Positions 11,201-27,000 of a stretch of DNA of 64,000 bases are shown one piece after another (the first letter of the stretch is position 1; every line of letters starts with the position of its first letter). The position numbers and the translations under genes are program-made. A model generated the notes under the pieces. That model did no database searches and was not told where the DNA came from. It was given only the letters and a program-made list of their open reading frames with translations. The stretch is from Atrina japonica. Its lineage: Eukaryota > Mollusca > Bivalvia > Pterioida > Pinnidae. The DNA lies in the NCBI GenBank assembly GCA_030159075.1, contig BROG01000300.1, positions 529,001 to 593,000 on the forward strand, in the 5' to 3' direction.

Positions 11201-14200
11201 TAAAATTTTTTGATTGAACAAACAAATGATCTATTATTCTGTGAAGTTTGATAGGAATAATTTCAGAAATGGGGCCCAAACTGAGTTATGTCCGACCAAA
11301 TTTTTTTTAGGGATTTATCATTTTGGACCCTTATATCTCGAAAAATTTTAATATTTCAGGAATGTGTTTTGTATCTATTAATATAATTCCTTCTTTAAAA
11401 TACTTAGTTAAAATATTACATATGTTGAACAAAAAAGGACCTTTTTTTTGGTTAAAGGCTAAAACTTGTTCAAGGGCCCTGGACCCGTCATTGACCTCTG
11501 TAATGTCATGAAACTCTCAGAACACGTTTGAAACTTAATGTGACACATTAATCATTATGTGAAAATAGTACAAATATGATGAAAAATGAGCTCAAAACTG
11601 AATGGACCAAAAAATGTCCAAACATGGAACTGGTCCAAAAAGTCGTGTGATACATGTTGTTGGCAAGGAAAAATGTGCGACCAGACCGAAAATGAAACCT
11701 GAAAACTTCCTAACATTAGCAATAAAAGCATGGCACTTTTACCAACTGAGTCCTCTCGGCCGATGCTGTCCGCACCACTACACAGACAATTGTCAGTTCA
11801 AGAATGGTAAATCTCCATGACTTCATCTCAAACTCTACTTACTTTATCGATCTCCAACAGCATGCTGTCAAGTTTTTTTTAGACTCTAAAGGACCAGTGT
11901 TCCCCATTATGTTAATTCATTACTACGTACATTAAAAATGAAAATTTCACGCAAATAAAACATCAGCAGTGTGTATTAGCTAAGCATTGAAAATGGAATA
12001 AAAACGGTTAATGAGTTTAGGGGAAATCTCCAAAAGGTATATATAAATTATGATACACTTAGAACCATTAACTGTGACCTTATGTGTGTATTATGCACTA
12101 TTAACATCATCTAGTGAAAAATAATGGCCTTTTCATTAACAATAACATTGATATTCAATACATTGTCAGAAACTGCCTGATCAATATTTTTATACTTTTG
12201 AATTTTGAATTATTCTTGGCATCCTGCTGTAAAACTGAAATCTTCATCCTGAACACTGCATGTTGTGTTCATTGGAACGTGACCTTCAACTCATGAGAAT
12301 CACTTGAAAGTGTTTGAAGTTGGGGAAGTTTTGGTAAAATATAAGTACATTGTGTATGTAGATCTAGTCTGTAAATACAAGCAATATAAGTGATACAAAC
12401 AGAGGTATGTCTGGTTGTCCACGACAAGTTTAGCATTTAGACAAGTAGATCATAACTTTTCACTTGTCCGAAAGGATAAGTAAAATTGACAAATTAATTC
12501 AATAAAAATTAAACATGTTTAAACACTAAATAATATCTTTAAATGTTACACTTGATTTTTGGACAAGACAGTTTTGCATTCAGACAAGTAGATTCGAATA
12601 CTGCTTGTTCTGCAGGACAAGTGGAAATTTTCATTATTGTTGACCCCTGACAAAGTGAAAAACAAACACAACTCTAAAAGCTTTAAAAGCTTTTTAAATC
12701 ACATTGTATGGTACATTTTGTACTCCCGAATTTCATGTTGTATCCCCAACAAATTTGAACTGGGGGTATACAAAGTATATGCAGAATACCCTCTGATACA
12801 GACATGCATCGCAACATTAAAGGTGTTCACAATTCATAGCCATAGATTGAAGAGACTATGCTTTTATCATTACAATATACATGTTGGAATATATGATACA
12901 TGTAATTATAATCCATTAACATTTTTCTCTTTAAATATTTGATTGTTTATTTGTAGGAAGTTGTTTATTGGTGGATTAAGTTGGGACACAGATCAAGGTA
13001 AAAATTACTTAATTTTTTTCATTAATTCATGTTTAAATGATGGCAGATTATAAATTATATATCATTTATTTTAAGTAGATAACAGTTACAATGCTGTAAA
13101 AAATGTCTATTTGAATTAGCTGTTTTATCTTTTTTTTGAAATTTGTATATTACTGGAAATATCAAGTCCCTGTTACTGTATGGGACACACAAATGGGGAA
13201 TCTTTTTCTTGTTGGTCTCAGAGACTCACTAAAATTCAACTCTATTGAAAACCCCGGGGGGAGGGGGGGACTAAGTACTATTGGACCTACATAGACAAAG
13301 GAAGAAGAAGCTAAAAATTCGTTACATTTAGGTTATTTTCACCCTTATGTATGTATGGTAAACAAGGATATCTCATCTCAATTTTTCTTGTCTTAGCCAC
13401 TATATGTTACTGACCATCTGATGTGTTGACATTCAATCATTCTTTTATATTCACATTTTGTTATGTTGTAGACTCACTACTTGATTACTTCAGCCAATAT
13501 GGAGAAGTCATTGATTGTGTTGTGATGAAAAATCAACAAACTGGCAAATCAAGAGGTTTTGGTTTTGTAACATTCAAAGATCCTCAATGTGTTGATACAG
13601 TACTGACAGTTCCAGCTCATATCATTGATGGACGCAAGGTAATTTAAGCCTAGATAATGGACCTCAAGGACAGAATTTGTTGGCCTTTTTTTTTTTTTAA
13701 CTATTTGTGTTTTATGATTATTTGGTTTAATGGTGCATGTTGATTTTACCCAGAATTATAAATGGGCATTATATACCTAGAAGTTAGTATATAGGGGAAT
13801 TCAAGAATTGGCTCTGACAAAAGTTTATAGATGGGAAACTAGCTATCCAGAGGTATAAAGATGAAAAAAATTAACCATTAGTACATTGGAATCTTGCTAT
13901 TAAGACCACCAAACTGACTGATGCAAAGTGGTCCGATTTGTGAGGCTTAAGACACATGTATGTAAAAAGAGGAGACTTCCTCCCATTTAAAAAATAAATA
14001 CATCAGCACAGGTTGATAGTTTCCATGGAATCTTTATGAGAATGGGTGACGTTGTAATGTCTGTTTTGCTAAGTCTGTCAGCATAGTATAGATTACGCTA
14101 GTGTTGATATAATAAATTAAAAGACTAAAAATTAGATACATATACATGTAGATCTACTTTACACCAAATAAAACACCACAGACTTGTTCCAAGTTAGGTG

Positions 14201-17200
14201 ATAAATTCAAGCAAAAATAAGTAATTAGAAATTTCCTGTACAATTTCGAACAAAACTTGTTACCTACATGTATATGGGTGTAGGCCTACAGACTTACAAA
14301 TTATTTATCGAATATCTTAAAATCATAAAAACACTTTTTACAGTGTTGCATATACATGTATATTTTGTATTTAATTCCCTATTTAAATTTATCATTAAAT
14401 TGGTGTGGTAGAATATTGAAAGTATAATTATGAGTGTATTGTTAAATATTTTTCATCTAAAGTATGTTTTTAGTTCTTTTGCTTGTGAAAAAAGAAAAAA
14501 ACGGAATTTACCAAAATTATAAAAAAAATATATACAAATATATATATATGTATACATGTATATATGTATATAAATAATTGCCCTTTCGGTAATTCGTCGT
14601 ACCGCCGAGCTGGATGCGCCCAATTCCCAAGGTCTATATTTCCATCTGTAATACACATTAACAGTTCGTTTACATTGCAGTTTTCTGTATATCCTCCAAT
14701 AATACTCCATTCAAGAATAATCTGGGCCCGACAGACAATCTGTGTCGATAATACACTTAAGTTTACCACTGGCACTGAAGTTCATGCACATAGTAACTAA
14801 ACGTAACACTGATCTACATCTTAGTCAATTGAATGCTTAATTTTTTTCAAAAAAATCGGATACGCAAAACACCTTTATAACACACACTAAGTGGAGAATT
14901 TGTGGAATTGAAAAATCCAAAGAGGTTAAAAAAACGATAAAAATTTAGAATGTGGCATCATCTTCGGTAATGCGGCGGTGCCCAAGAAACTAATGATTAA
15001 TTTTTTTGGGCCATACTCAAACAAAACAATATATACACAAGCAAAACACCTTTCATAAAGTTTAAAAGAAGCTCACAAAGTGTCTGAGATGGTACATCTC
15101 AATACAGTGGAACCTCGCTATTAAGACCACCTAACTGACTGACTCAAAGTGGTCTGATTCGTGAGGTGGTCTCTTAAGTGAGGTTCTGTTCTTATTATAT
15201 ATTTATCAAGAGACTGAAAACTTGTGGTCCGAAATGCGAGGTGGTCTTCTAAGCAAGGTGGTCTTTAGGTGAGGTTCCATTGTATATCCATGTGCATTTT
15301 AACTGGAAATAGAGTTAAACGACAATGCAATATATGATACCTCAGTAACTTATTTAGTAAATAGAAATTGGTAAAGTTTTATGACATTGTGTGGAAGATC
15401 ACCAAACTTACAGTGCTATAGAAAAACTTAGTTTAATAATTAAGATTGAGATCATCTAGCTTATAGTCAGGGTTATCAATGGTTTATTATTTTCTTTTCT
15501 TAACATTTGAAATATATTTCAGGTTGATGCCAAAGCCTGCAATCCTAAAGGAATTAATAAGGTAGGTGTATATTAGGAAAGGTTTAGTACTACTAATTTT
15601 GGAATAGCGGAGGTTAAAATATGTCACATTTCATGTTGTACAACCCTAGTATTTAGTTATTTATTCGGTGTTATTTATCCTCCTTTCAAACTTTACATCT
15701 TGATTGTTATATCTATATGAAATCAAATTTGTTAAGATATGATATCAGTTGATGGTTGAATTGTATATTTTGTCTTATGTCAAGAAATATTACTTGCCTA
15801 CAGAAATTGAGACAGTTCCTGCTACTAGTGACGTGTCTACAGTTCAAATTTCTTTGCTTTAGATTTATATTAATTCATTTGCTTTGCATGAATTTTGGCT
15901 GAAGAGCAAATATTGTTCTGTAATGACGATGTTTATCTGTCAGAATGGATCAGTGATTTGTTTCAGCTGTTGCATCAGTCTCTGTTGTAAAGACTCCAGA
16001 GCCGACCTGACTCAGTTGATTGCGCACTCGACTCTTGATCGTTGGGTCATGTGTTCGAGTCCAGCCGGCGGCAGGTTGGTTTCCTGTCCTTCGAATGAGA
16101 CAGTAAAAACTGAGGTCCTGTGTCACAGTAGGTGTCGGCACGTTAAAGTTTCTCGGGTTTTGCCGGCATTCCGTTTGTTATTGATTTCCGTAAAGCCAAT
16201 CAGATTTTCCGGAATTTGTCATTTTCGATGTTTAGTCATTATCGCCATTTTCCAATGCATGCACATGCACATTGTCTAGGGTCATTACTCAACAATGCAG
16301 GAGGATGCAGGTTGCTGTGGCTTAATTTTGACCCAAATTATAACAAGCATAAAACAGGCAAGCTATATGGTCTGCCTTCGCGACCAACTTTTTTATTTAG
16401 CTCACCTGGCCAAAGGCCATGTGAGCTTTTGTCATCACTTGGGGTCTATCATCCATCTGTAAACTTTTACATTTTGATCATATTTTCTGTTTTCTTTGCC
16501 TGATCCACAAAAAAACAAAAAAACATGGTTGCCAATGCAGGACATACCATAGTTTAAAATTGGACCCTATGGGGGGAAAACATAAAATGATCATCTCCAC
16601 TAAAACTGTACCAGGTCCACATCCCATCTAAGAAGGCTTCCAACAGATAACATAGTTTAACATTAGATCCTTTGAGAAACACATTTGAAACTGCTTTGCA
16701 AATTGAAACTAAACTTGGTCAGTACAGTCCAGGTAAGCTGTACAGGCTCCTGGGAACCTCTAGTTTTTCATCTTAACCTTCACCTTGACGTTGAAATTGA
16801 AATTCCACATAAATTTACATAATCATGTGGTTTTGAAATATAAAGTTTTGTTATTCAGCCATACTACCTTGTGTTGTTTCTTGTTCAAAGTGCCATCATG
16901 TACTTACATATCTTAGCTTTAGAGTATTGTCTGTTAAATACTACTGCTAAAGAGAAAGAAATACACGCTTATACCAGTACAGACTTATATCAGTGTGCCA
17001 GTTAAAGAATTTTGATTGGCAAAAATTTCTCAGAAAAAGACACCATCAGAAAAGGGCAGTTGCATCACATTTTGAAACCAAAACAAAACAAAAACAAACA
17101 GGCACTTATCTAAGAATTTTTTTTCCAGACAACCACACAAAACCCTTATAAATATATTATATGGTGCCAACTTTATTATGTGATTCTCAATGCTGATTGA

Positions 17201-18051
17201 TTCATTTAGAACAAGTAACCGGCTCTCCTTAAATAATTTCTAGCATGATGGACAAATGAGGAGCACGTTAGATAGTGGAACTGGAAGATGAGGCATGGTA
17301 GGTCAGAGCAGGGTAGGATTCCCTGCTGAAGCCATCTAGCTGAAACAGCTTGTAGTGTTTTGAGTGTTGTATCAACATTGTTATTTATCAGGGTCCCAAA
17401 GGTGGTGGGCATGAAGTTGGTGGAGAAAGAAGAGGAGGAGGAGGTGGTGGCGGTGGTGGTGGTGGTGGTATGGACCCAGCTAAAGACAGGAAAATATTCA
17501 TGGGAGGGCTACCAAATGTAGATGAAGATTTCTTGAAAAATTTCTTTGGAAGATATGGCAAGGTAAGCATAACTTTGAGATGTTCTTAAAACTAGACTAG
17601 CTTCCATCCTTTCTTCAGAAGATATTGCTTGGTATATGTAACTGAAATTTCCTCTAAATAGACTTGTTTTCATCCTTTCTTAAGAAGATATTGCTAGGTA
17701 AATGTAACTGAAATTTCCTCTAAATAGACTTGTTTTCATCCTTTCTTAAGAAGATATTGCTAGGTAAAGATAACTTTGAGACTTTCCTCTAACTAGACTT
17801 GTTTTCATCCTCTCTTTAGAGTATATGGCAAAATAAAGATAAATAGAATTTTATATGGGTGTGTGGATTAGATAAGGAAATCTTAACTTAGTGGTGAGAC
17901 TCTGCTTGTGCTATCCGAGGATTGAACTTTCAGCTTCTTACCACGAGGATTGAAATTTCCCTTTACACTCGACACAACTATGTTTGATTGTTTTTATGCC
18001 CCTGTCCTGAAAGGTCTGCCGGGGGGGGGGCATGTAGTGTTTGGATCATTC

Positions 18052-18085
<34 letters not shown>

Positions 18086-21000
18086 AATTCCATCCCACTT
18101 ACATATAAAGTGCAATATTTCAAGTTTGGCTTGTGATACAGTAACCAAACTTAGACTAAGTTCATCTAGGGATTGCTCACACTTCATTGACACCACATGC
18201 CCCTGGGGGGTGGGGTGGGGTCAAAATGAAGGACATTGCAATGTTTAACGTTTGGATTGTGATACAATTGGGAGCATTTTTGTTTCACAAACACATCTTT
18301 TTATTTTTTTGTTATTGGTTTTCTTTGAAAATGTTTTCCAAAATCATACTTCAATTTGTACAGAGTTTTTGAACTTTTTCAAAATGGTTTGGTGTACAAA
18401 AATGACCTTCTTGAGACTTAAGGGAAATGAAATTACATTTATTAGAGTTTTACGCCACACTCTCCAATTTTTCAATTGTATGGAATTGGTGGCAACCAGT
18501 TTATAACCAGTTTATAATTGAGGAAGAGAAAACTGGTCAAAATGTACTCAGAAGAGCAGCATGTAAACTGACAAACTCTCCGATATTCATCTTAGGTTAT
18601 AGTTGGACTCTTAGTGCTCTAACCACAGAGACCTGAAATCATTATGTATAAAATCTTATATTTCCTGTTGCCCAATGTAAGTAATGTATTGTTTTCTTAT
18701 CATTACTGACACAAATGGATGTTCCCTAGTTACTTTATCATTATCATATAGTGTTTGTTTTGTAACAGGTGCTTGATGTCACTATAATGGTAGACCAACA
18801 CAATAAAAAGTCTAGAGGTAAGTGAACATATATGCAGAGGAAAAAAACAGATGCTGAAATTAGATTGTCCATGAAAGACTGTCAATCAATGAATTATATA
18901 TGATTTTCTTGAATTGGTGAAATGCACTATTTGTAAAATAAAATTTTAAAATGTTTGAGTTAAATTTGTAGGAACTTGCTGAACAGAAATTGTAGACCGT
19001 ATACTTCTATGTTAGCATTGCTCCCTAATTTATGTGGATTTTACATCATTAACTTACATGGACAATCTACTACTTCCACATTTATCATTTAAACTTGGCC
19101 AGAGTCTTTCTTGGACCCAACCATATTTAACTGACACTAGTTAAGAAAAATGTATTATTATTGTAATCAATATTTATTACTTTCAGTGTGTTAAGAACAG
19201 AAATTTGATGCAGTTTAAGTAATTATGGGTTTCGTTTGAGGGCTATCCTGTTAGCAGTGAAGAGGCTGTGTTTCAGTTGATGCATATGTGCTAGTAAATG
19301 TAGCCAATGTAAGAATTCAGCTTTTACTGAAGTGTAAAATACTTTGGTGAAAATGATGTTGAATATCAATCAAGTTTGAATTATAATTGAGTATGATATT
19401 GCATTGTTCTATTTCTTCCTGGTTTTTGAAATTATACAATACCTGTGCTTTTATTATGGTTTCAGCGCACCATTCACCTTGATGACCCCCTCCGTCATTC
19501 ACCTTGATTACCCCCCTCCGCCATTCACCTTGATGACCCTCTGCCATTCACCTTGATGTCCCTCGGCCATTCACCTTGATGTATTTATATAAAGCTATAT
19601 AAACTAGAATTGCTAATATCAACAATTCATTAAGCAAAAACTATCAATACTCAACCCTCAAGAATATATCAGTTTTCCAATCCTTAGAAAAAAGAAAATA
19701 AAAGTTGAAAACAAAACTGCCTAATGGAAATAATTCTAAACAGTTGATGGTGCTTTTTCAGGAAATGGTGCAAGTCTGACGAGTGCTGTCCCCTGGTGCT
19801 CTGTTCATTGCACTCTTGCACTTGACACATAACTTGTTTGCATGCCAATCATAGCTTATGCTCTGTTTTGAACAAATACCTGTCAATTTTGGAAACTGTC
19901 AAAAATAAGTTTCTGTCAAGTAAACAATATGTCTCATGCACTACATTTTTATAACATTCTATGTTTAACATCTGTATCAAAAGTTAATAACAGTCAAGTT
20001 AAATAATCATGGTGAAATACATATTTATGTATCGGAAATATACATTAATCTGTGCTGGCATCAGTTGAGTAATCAGCCAGTTACTAATTATTTAGGTAAT
20101 AAATTAACAAATCGCAGTGACTATTGGTATCAGTTTTGGTACTGATGATGCCATATGATAATGGAAGCCTACTGTTATCCTTTATAAGTGACTTTAACAC
20201 TATGAACCAGTGGCGAAAATAAGTTAAATGTGAGAACAATAGTTCACTGTTATCTGTTATGTTCTATAATTATGTTCAAATGTTGTAGTGTTTTATTATA
20301 ATTAATTGATAGTGTTTTGAGTCTAATGTTGTGAAAAAAATGAGACAAAACAAGAGTAAGTATGTAACATGTATATTAAATTTTATAAGTCTCTGTCCAA
20401 GATCTGTTTCTTATTCATTAGAAATTTCAGATGCATATTTCAAAATTTCTATCAAGACCAGATATATCATGCTTGTGTCTCACCTGTCGGTGTGGTGCTG
20501 TTCAAATAAATATTTATAAACATAATGCCAAAGTTATAATAACTTATACCCAGGGGGTCCATGAAATGTATTTTTTTTAATTTATTTATTTATTTACTTT
20601 AATAAACTGTAGTGTTGAATAGTATAACCTTAAAGTGATATAAGCTGTCACAATGATTATTTTTTGTCCCCGACATATAGTCGAGAATATGATAAAATGT
20701 GTGTTCAAGTACATTATCAAACACATGAAATAATGTAAAAGATTTTCACAAGATTGTTGCAATTTTACATTATGCATTTGTTATTCTAACTATACTAGAT
20801 GGTCCCATACCTTAAAAAATCCAGCTGTAATTCCATATGCAATGACCTTTCAGATAAACTCTTTCGCCATATCAAATGTACTTCGTAATTCGGTCAGGGG
20901 ATCTCGGACTATGTTGAAGTTGGCCGACTTTTATATGTTTTATATTTACTTTTAAAATACAGGACATGATTTTTATTGGAAAAAGCATGTGTTATGTAAA

Positions 21001-24000
21001 ATATATGCTTTTCAACACTATTTTAAATACCTGAAGAAAATCGGATGAATGTATGAATAAATATATCAGGTCACTAAAAGAAATTTCCCAATCTCTAATG
21101 TTATCCTGAATGCTGACATTGACAAAATCAAAACAATATAACTGTGAAAAGTATGCGTACCTCATGTTTTACAATCGTGCTGCCATGTCTGGTGGAGTTG
21201 GGCAGTTCATGATCATAATAATATATGTCTCAAGAATGATAAAGCTGAGAATGCAATGGGATGAGTTAAAAATGGGTCGAGATCACCCGATATACCCAGC
21301 ACATGGACAATTTAAGAAACGAATGTTTTGAAACGACGAAAAAGACCAACTGTGCCTGATCTAGGTATGAAATGATGATGTACAAAAATAAACACAAAGG
21401 GTAATAAGAACAGAATGTACATTAACTGCAAATGGCACATGTTTATCAGACACTCAATAATCTTCGGCGGACAAAGGATAACTGATATTACGGGGTTACG
21501 TTTCACAAGATTGTTGCAATTTTACATATGCATTTGTTATTCTAACTACTAGATGGTCTTTTTGGGACATATATGAGATAAAATATTACATAAAATGGGC
21601 ATGTACAATTTTTCATCTACAACAGCTTATATCACTTTAAGGTTAATTGTTGCCAAAATTATGAGCCTTTTATACAATACAGTTATATTTAGAGGATTTT
21701 CCCGCTTTAAAAATTATTATAATATGATTTGACAAAATTGAAAACAAAGATGATAAAGGTAGGAGATATACATAGTTGTATATAGCTTGGTATATTGTTG
21801 ATAAATTTTGTATAAAAATAAGAAGTTACAGTTAATGATCTGATTTTATGTAATTAAAAAACAACATTTTTTGCATTAGGAATGGAGCCAAATAGGCAAT
21901 CATGATTAAAGCAAACAGCTGATATTATAAAGAACGTGTGGAAAACATTCTTTTGAGTTTAGCTTAATTGAACATAGATTTTAACAACCTGCATCAAGTT
22001 TCTGTTCTCTTACAGTTGAAAGAAGAAATATGTATAAGTTTAAACTAATATATTTCAGTCATTCTTTCAGAGATTTAGTTGCAGTGTTAAGTGAAAGGTC
22101 ATATTGGTGGTTGTGTAAAATAAGTTTGAATATGAGAACTTAGTTCATATTGCAGTGATGTACTTTAAGTGTTTTACATGGTGCAGACATTTCATCAAGT
22201 GATCTGTGCCATAGGTTTAGTAATACTGTACATTTGATTTACTGATGTTGCTTGTTAAGTACAAAATAAATTACAGATATTTAACAGAACTTGTACATGT
22301 GTATTTATAACCCATGTGTGTAATAAAGTGATATATGGCAGATCAAGTTTATGTTATAGTGATAAAATGATATATTATTTCAAAATTAGAAATATTTTTT
22401 AACAAGCTTTTTGAAATCCTGTCAGTATTTAAGTAGCTGCTGTATTGATGTGTAAATCATGGTGTATGTAAGTAAAAAGTCAGGTATGTATTTAACAATA
22501 CATTCTCATACTTTCAATAGTATGCCACACAAATTTAATGATAGATTTATATAGGGAAGTTAATAAAATTAAAATTTTTAAATATTTAATAAGTAGTTTG
22601 TAAGTCTGTAGGCCTATGATACTCATATACATGTTGGTTAAACTTTTTTTGCAAATTGTAATTTCTAATTACAAATTTTTGTTTGAATTTATCAGCTGAT
22701 TAAGAAAAAGTCTGTGATGTTTTATTTGGTGTGTTTTTACTTTAAATAAACTTATAAAGTAGATCTACATGATACATGTACAACATACATGTATTTTATT
22801 TTTATAGTTGTTGTATCAACACTAGCGTAATCTATGCTATGTTGACAGAATTTGCAAAGTTAAATGTCACCATCCTTTTGACACTTTTTTGAAGCATCTG
22901 TAAGTGCTAAGGACACTGATTTTTTTTTATTAGCTCACCTGAGTCAAAGACTCAAGTGAGCTATTGTGATCACTCCCCATCTGGTGTCCGCCTTCCATTC
23001 GTGAACTTTTCCTATTTTCTACTTCTTCTCAGAAATTACTGGAGGGATTTTGATGAAACCCGACAGGAAGCAAGTGCTTAAGGTCCTTTACCAAGATTGT
23101 AGTTTTCTGCCAGATTTTCCCAGGGGTGGATCCAGGGTGGGGCAGAATAGGTCCCAAAAGGCACCCTTCTTTAAAAATCTTCTTCTCACGAACTACTGTA
23201 TGAATTGAAAAATGGACTGTTTTTGCGTGATTTTCATAGATGTATGATTCAATTTATATTTTTCATAGAAATCAGAATATTAATTTTTGACACATTTTTT
23301 TTAATGCCTTTTTAGACTTTGTCATTTTCATTCATTTTTGCATGATTTCCTAATATTTCCCCTTGTATTCACTTTGATGCATTCAATTAATGTGTTTTAT
23401 TTTTGTACAAGAATTTTGTCAAGATTTCTAGAATTTTTTTTTTGAAGTTTTAAAACTGCAAAAAAAGATGGGCTTTTGTTTCAAAACCACTGAAGAAATT
23501 TTTACGAAACTTTACAGGAAGCAAGTACTCAAGGTTCTCTACCAAGTTTGTAGTTTTCAGCCAGATTGGCCACAAGGTGGATCTGGGTGGGGCAAATAGG
23601 AATTGGAATATTAATTCTTGACATGTTTTTTAGGTCTTTTCAGACTTTGTCATTTTTATTAATTTTTACATGATTTCCTCAATTATCTCCCCTTGCATTC
23701 ACTACGATGCATTCATTTCATGCGATTTTATATAGGTTAAGAAATGTTTTTGTGCAAAAATTTTGCTGAAATGTAATTTTTAAATATTTTTATTAATTTC
23801 TCAAATTGTAATATTTATGTTTCTGGGTCAGATCAGCCTACATGTACATATTTTCCTTGGTCTTCTCTTCACATTTGTAGATGGTTCACATGTGAGCGAT
23901 TGAGGCCCTCTTTGGCTTCATTTTAAAAAAATAAAAAAAAATAAAAAAAATGAATGTTCAATAATTTATCTATAACATAGAGAGTGTGTATGTTCCAACA

Positions 24001-27000
24001 AAGGAATATGAGCCGTAGATGACGTCACAATATAAATCTAATGAAAAGACCTCAGTATTTTGCAACTTACGCACTGAATTGAAAGTGCAGGCTATGTACT
24101 GAAAAATACATAAATGGACATCGGATGACTTAGAGCCCTTTTCATTGGACTAATCTGTCTGAAGTGGGATAAATATATACACACACCTCTACTAAAATAG
24201 GGATAGACAAATATAACCAAAATAATTAAAAATCCCTAAAACCAGAATTTAAAAAAAGGGAACAATGCATATCTTTTTCAAAGGTTTTAAGCTTCAATAA
24301 TGATTTTAAGTTTCTTTTTGAAAGATAATGTCGGGGGCCTCCATGGCCAAGTGGTTAGAGCATTGCACTTTAAATCACAAGGCCTCTCACCTCTGGTTCG
24401 AATCCCACTAGGGTCATTTTGAATTAAGTGGGAAAGTTTGACAGTTTTCTTGCGAAAGGTCGGTGGTCTTTACCCAGGTAACCGGGGTTTCTTCCCACCA
24501 AGAAAAACTGGACGCCATCATATGACTGAAAGATTGTTGAGTATGGCGTAAAACAAAAAATCAAATCAAATCGAATTAAATGGGAAAGTTTGCCAGTTTT
24601 CTTGCGGAAGGTCAGTGGTCTTTTCCCGGGTAACCGGGGTTTCTCCTCCACCAATAAAAAAAATGGATTGAAGCCCTTCACCAGCATTTGGTGATGTCTC
24701 CATATGAGTTAAAGATTTTTGGGTGGGTTGTTAAACTACAATAAACATTGACACACGAAAATTTTGCCTTCAGGTTATTTGGAGGAATTTGCAATTTTTT
24801 TTTTCATAAATGAGCCCAAACATTTATCCGAAACAATGAGAAAATTTACTCATAAGCATACAAATTATAAAATGTTTATAAGAAGGGTTAAATACCAAAA
24901 TTATTCAGGACTTTGGCAATAGTTCTGAACATCAGTAAACTTTACTTATTGATGTCAACTCCCCAAAGCTCTGCTGTATATATACAGAGAGAGAGAAAGA
25001 GAGAGAGAGTTGGAGAAATAACATGAAATATCTCTCTCAAAATGCTGTATTTCTAAGAAGATGGAATGACAATATTAGAAATAACTTGATTATATATGGT
25101 TATGTCATTCAAATTTCAGAACGAGACTTTTCTACCTATTTATTACATTTTCATCATTGAGATAAAAAGAATATGGATCATTAATTCAAATGTAGAAATG
25201 TTTTTTATAAGAAGCCACTTTTAGAGACTTATCAGATTTGATTATGTTGATTTTATTTGTTTTTAAAGTAAGCACAAAATATTACAGTAATTTAAGTTCA
25301 ATGAAAATTTGCCTTATAATTAAGGAGCCTTGTGTACATGTAGTTCATTTTTATTTAATAGCATCAATTGCAGATATATATTTGCATTGAAGACGATACA
25401 AGTTGAATACTATTGTTCATATCAGATTTTTGTTAATGAAAATGATACTTAGTTAAATTTTATTTGTTCCTTTAACTTTAAAGTATGTAACAATCATCTT
25501 ATATCTTTTTGATATGTAGATAGGGAATTGTGACATTAAAAAATTAATATTCTGTTAAAATTGCTGATAATTTGAATACAATAGGTAAATGCACATTGAA
25601 ACTTGGATATTTTGAGTTTTATGGCAAAAGTTTTATCACAGTTGATTTAAAGATGGCTTTCTAAGAATGTTTTGAAATTATATACATGTAAAGAGAAAAA
25701 AATAAATAGTAAAAGAATTTTTGTCTCCACACAGCAGTTTCAATTGTTACAATATACGTATTTAAAAATCACATCTACAGAGTGTTTAAAAGGGGCAGCA
25801 CCTGTGTTTACCATAAACATATTTAGATTTTTTTTATAACTTCTACTTAGTGTACAATAACAGTTAAGAGCTACATGTAAACACAGGCAGAAACTATGTT
25901 ATATTCCTGTATATTTTGTGAAAATAAGGTCGGGTCCAATGTATAGTATGCATATAGAAATAGTAAGGATGACTTGATTAATTGCAAATTGTGAGTAATT
26001 GCCAAATCGGTTAGGAAATTAAGAACTTTTTGTCCGTGTATATCTTTTTTGTTATTGTATATCTATCAAAATAGTAAAAAGAAAGATTTTTGTTTCAAAA
26101 AAAAACCAAAAACAAAATACACAGCCAATGCTCCTTTAATTGAAAAAGAAGAATGTGCATACAAGATATCTGCCAATGTTGATACACATCAAAGTAAGTT
26201 GCCCTACACTTATGTAAGTCTGTGTGGATTTATTGTGCAATCGAGAAATATATATTTGTGAAAAAGTTCATGTAAGATAAAAGGTTAACTTGATTCATTT
26301 TAGCCCAAGGTCGATGCTTGGAGGCATAATTCGTTTGATTTTTATGTTTGCAATAATTTTGTGTCCTACAAATAACTTTTTACTTTTCTCAAAGTTTAAT
26401 AAATTTGGTATTTGCTTTCTATCAATGAGGTCTAGCAATTAACATTTCTTTAGGTCAACATTTGATAATAATGGCTAGATTTATGAGATTTTGAAATGTC
26501 TCTGGGGATGGGGCATATTGTTTCCTAGACACATTTTGTTTAATTTTAGAACATGTGTCATGGTGTAAGTGTATGTAAACCTTGATGTAATTTAACTGTA
26601 TATATATGATGAAGGCATCATCATAAAACCACGGTCCCAAACCTACCCGTGGTCTGATGCAACCAAAATCTCTCGTTTCTAATGAATGTTCATAAGGAGT
26701 AGGTGTTATTTATTTTATCCAGTCACAGTAGTCATGACCAGCAGCAAAAGTTATCGCAAAGATTGTTGATCCAATACAATTCTAAAATTGTTTAAAAGCC
26801 TCGATGTTATTGGTTCGCGAATGAAAGCACCATTTACTCACATTGGCTGAGGCTTCATTAAAAAAAATGTACGGGGGATTTCGGTCACATGAAACCAAGG
26901 TTAGGAAAGAGCATAGCGATCCCAGACCGTGGTTTTACAACAATGGTGATGAAGGTAACAACTTACAACATTCTCTGTGGTAATACTTCCAGGATTACAA

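Noticed and set aside
17388..17570. Minus-strand polyproline frame
   Set aside because: Antisense of the glycine-run exon 5.
24332..24420. tRNA gene (serine-like head)
   Set aside because: A and B boxes are present, but the sequence continues into a SINE body and does not fold as an intact cloverleaf with an acceptor stem.
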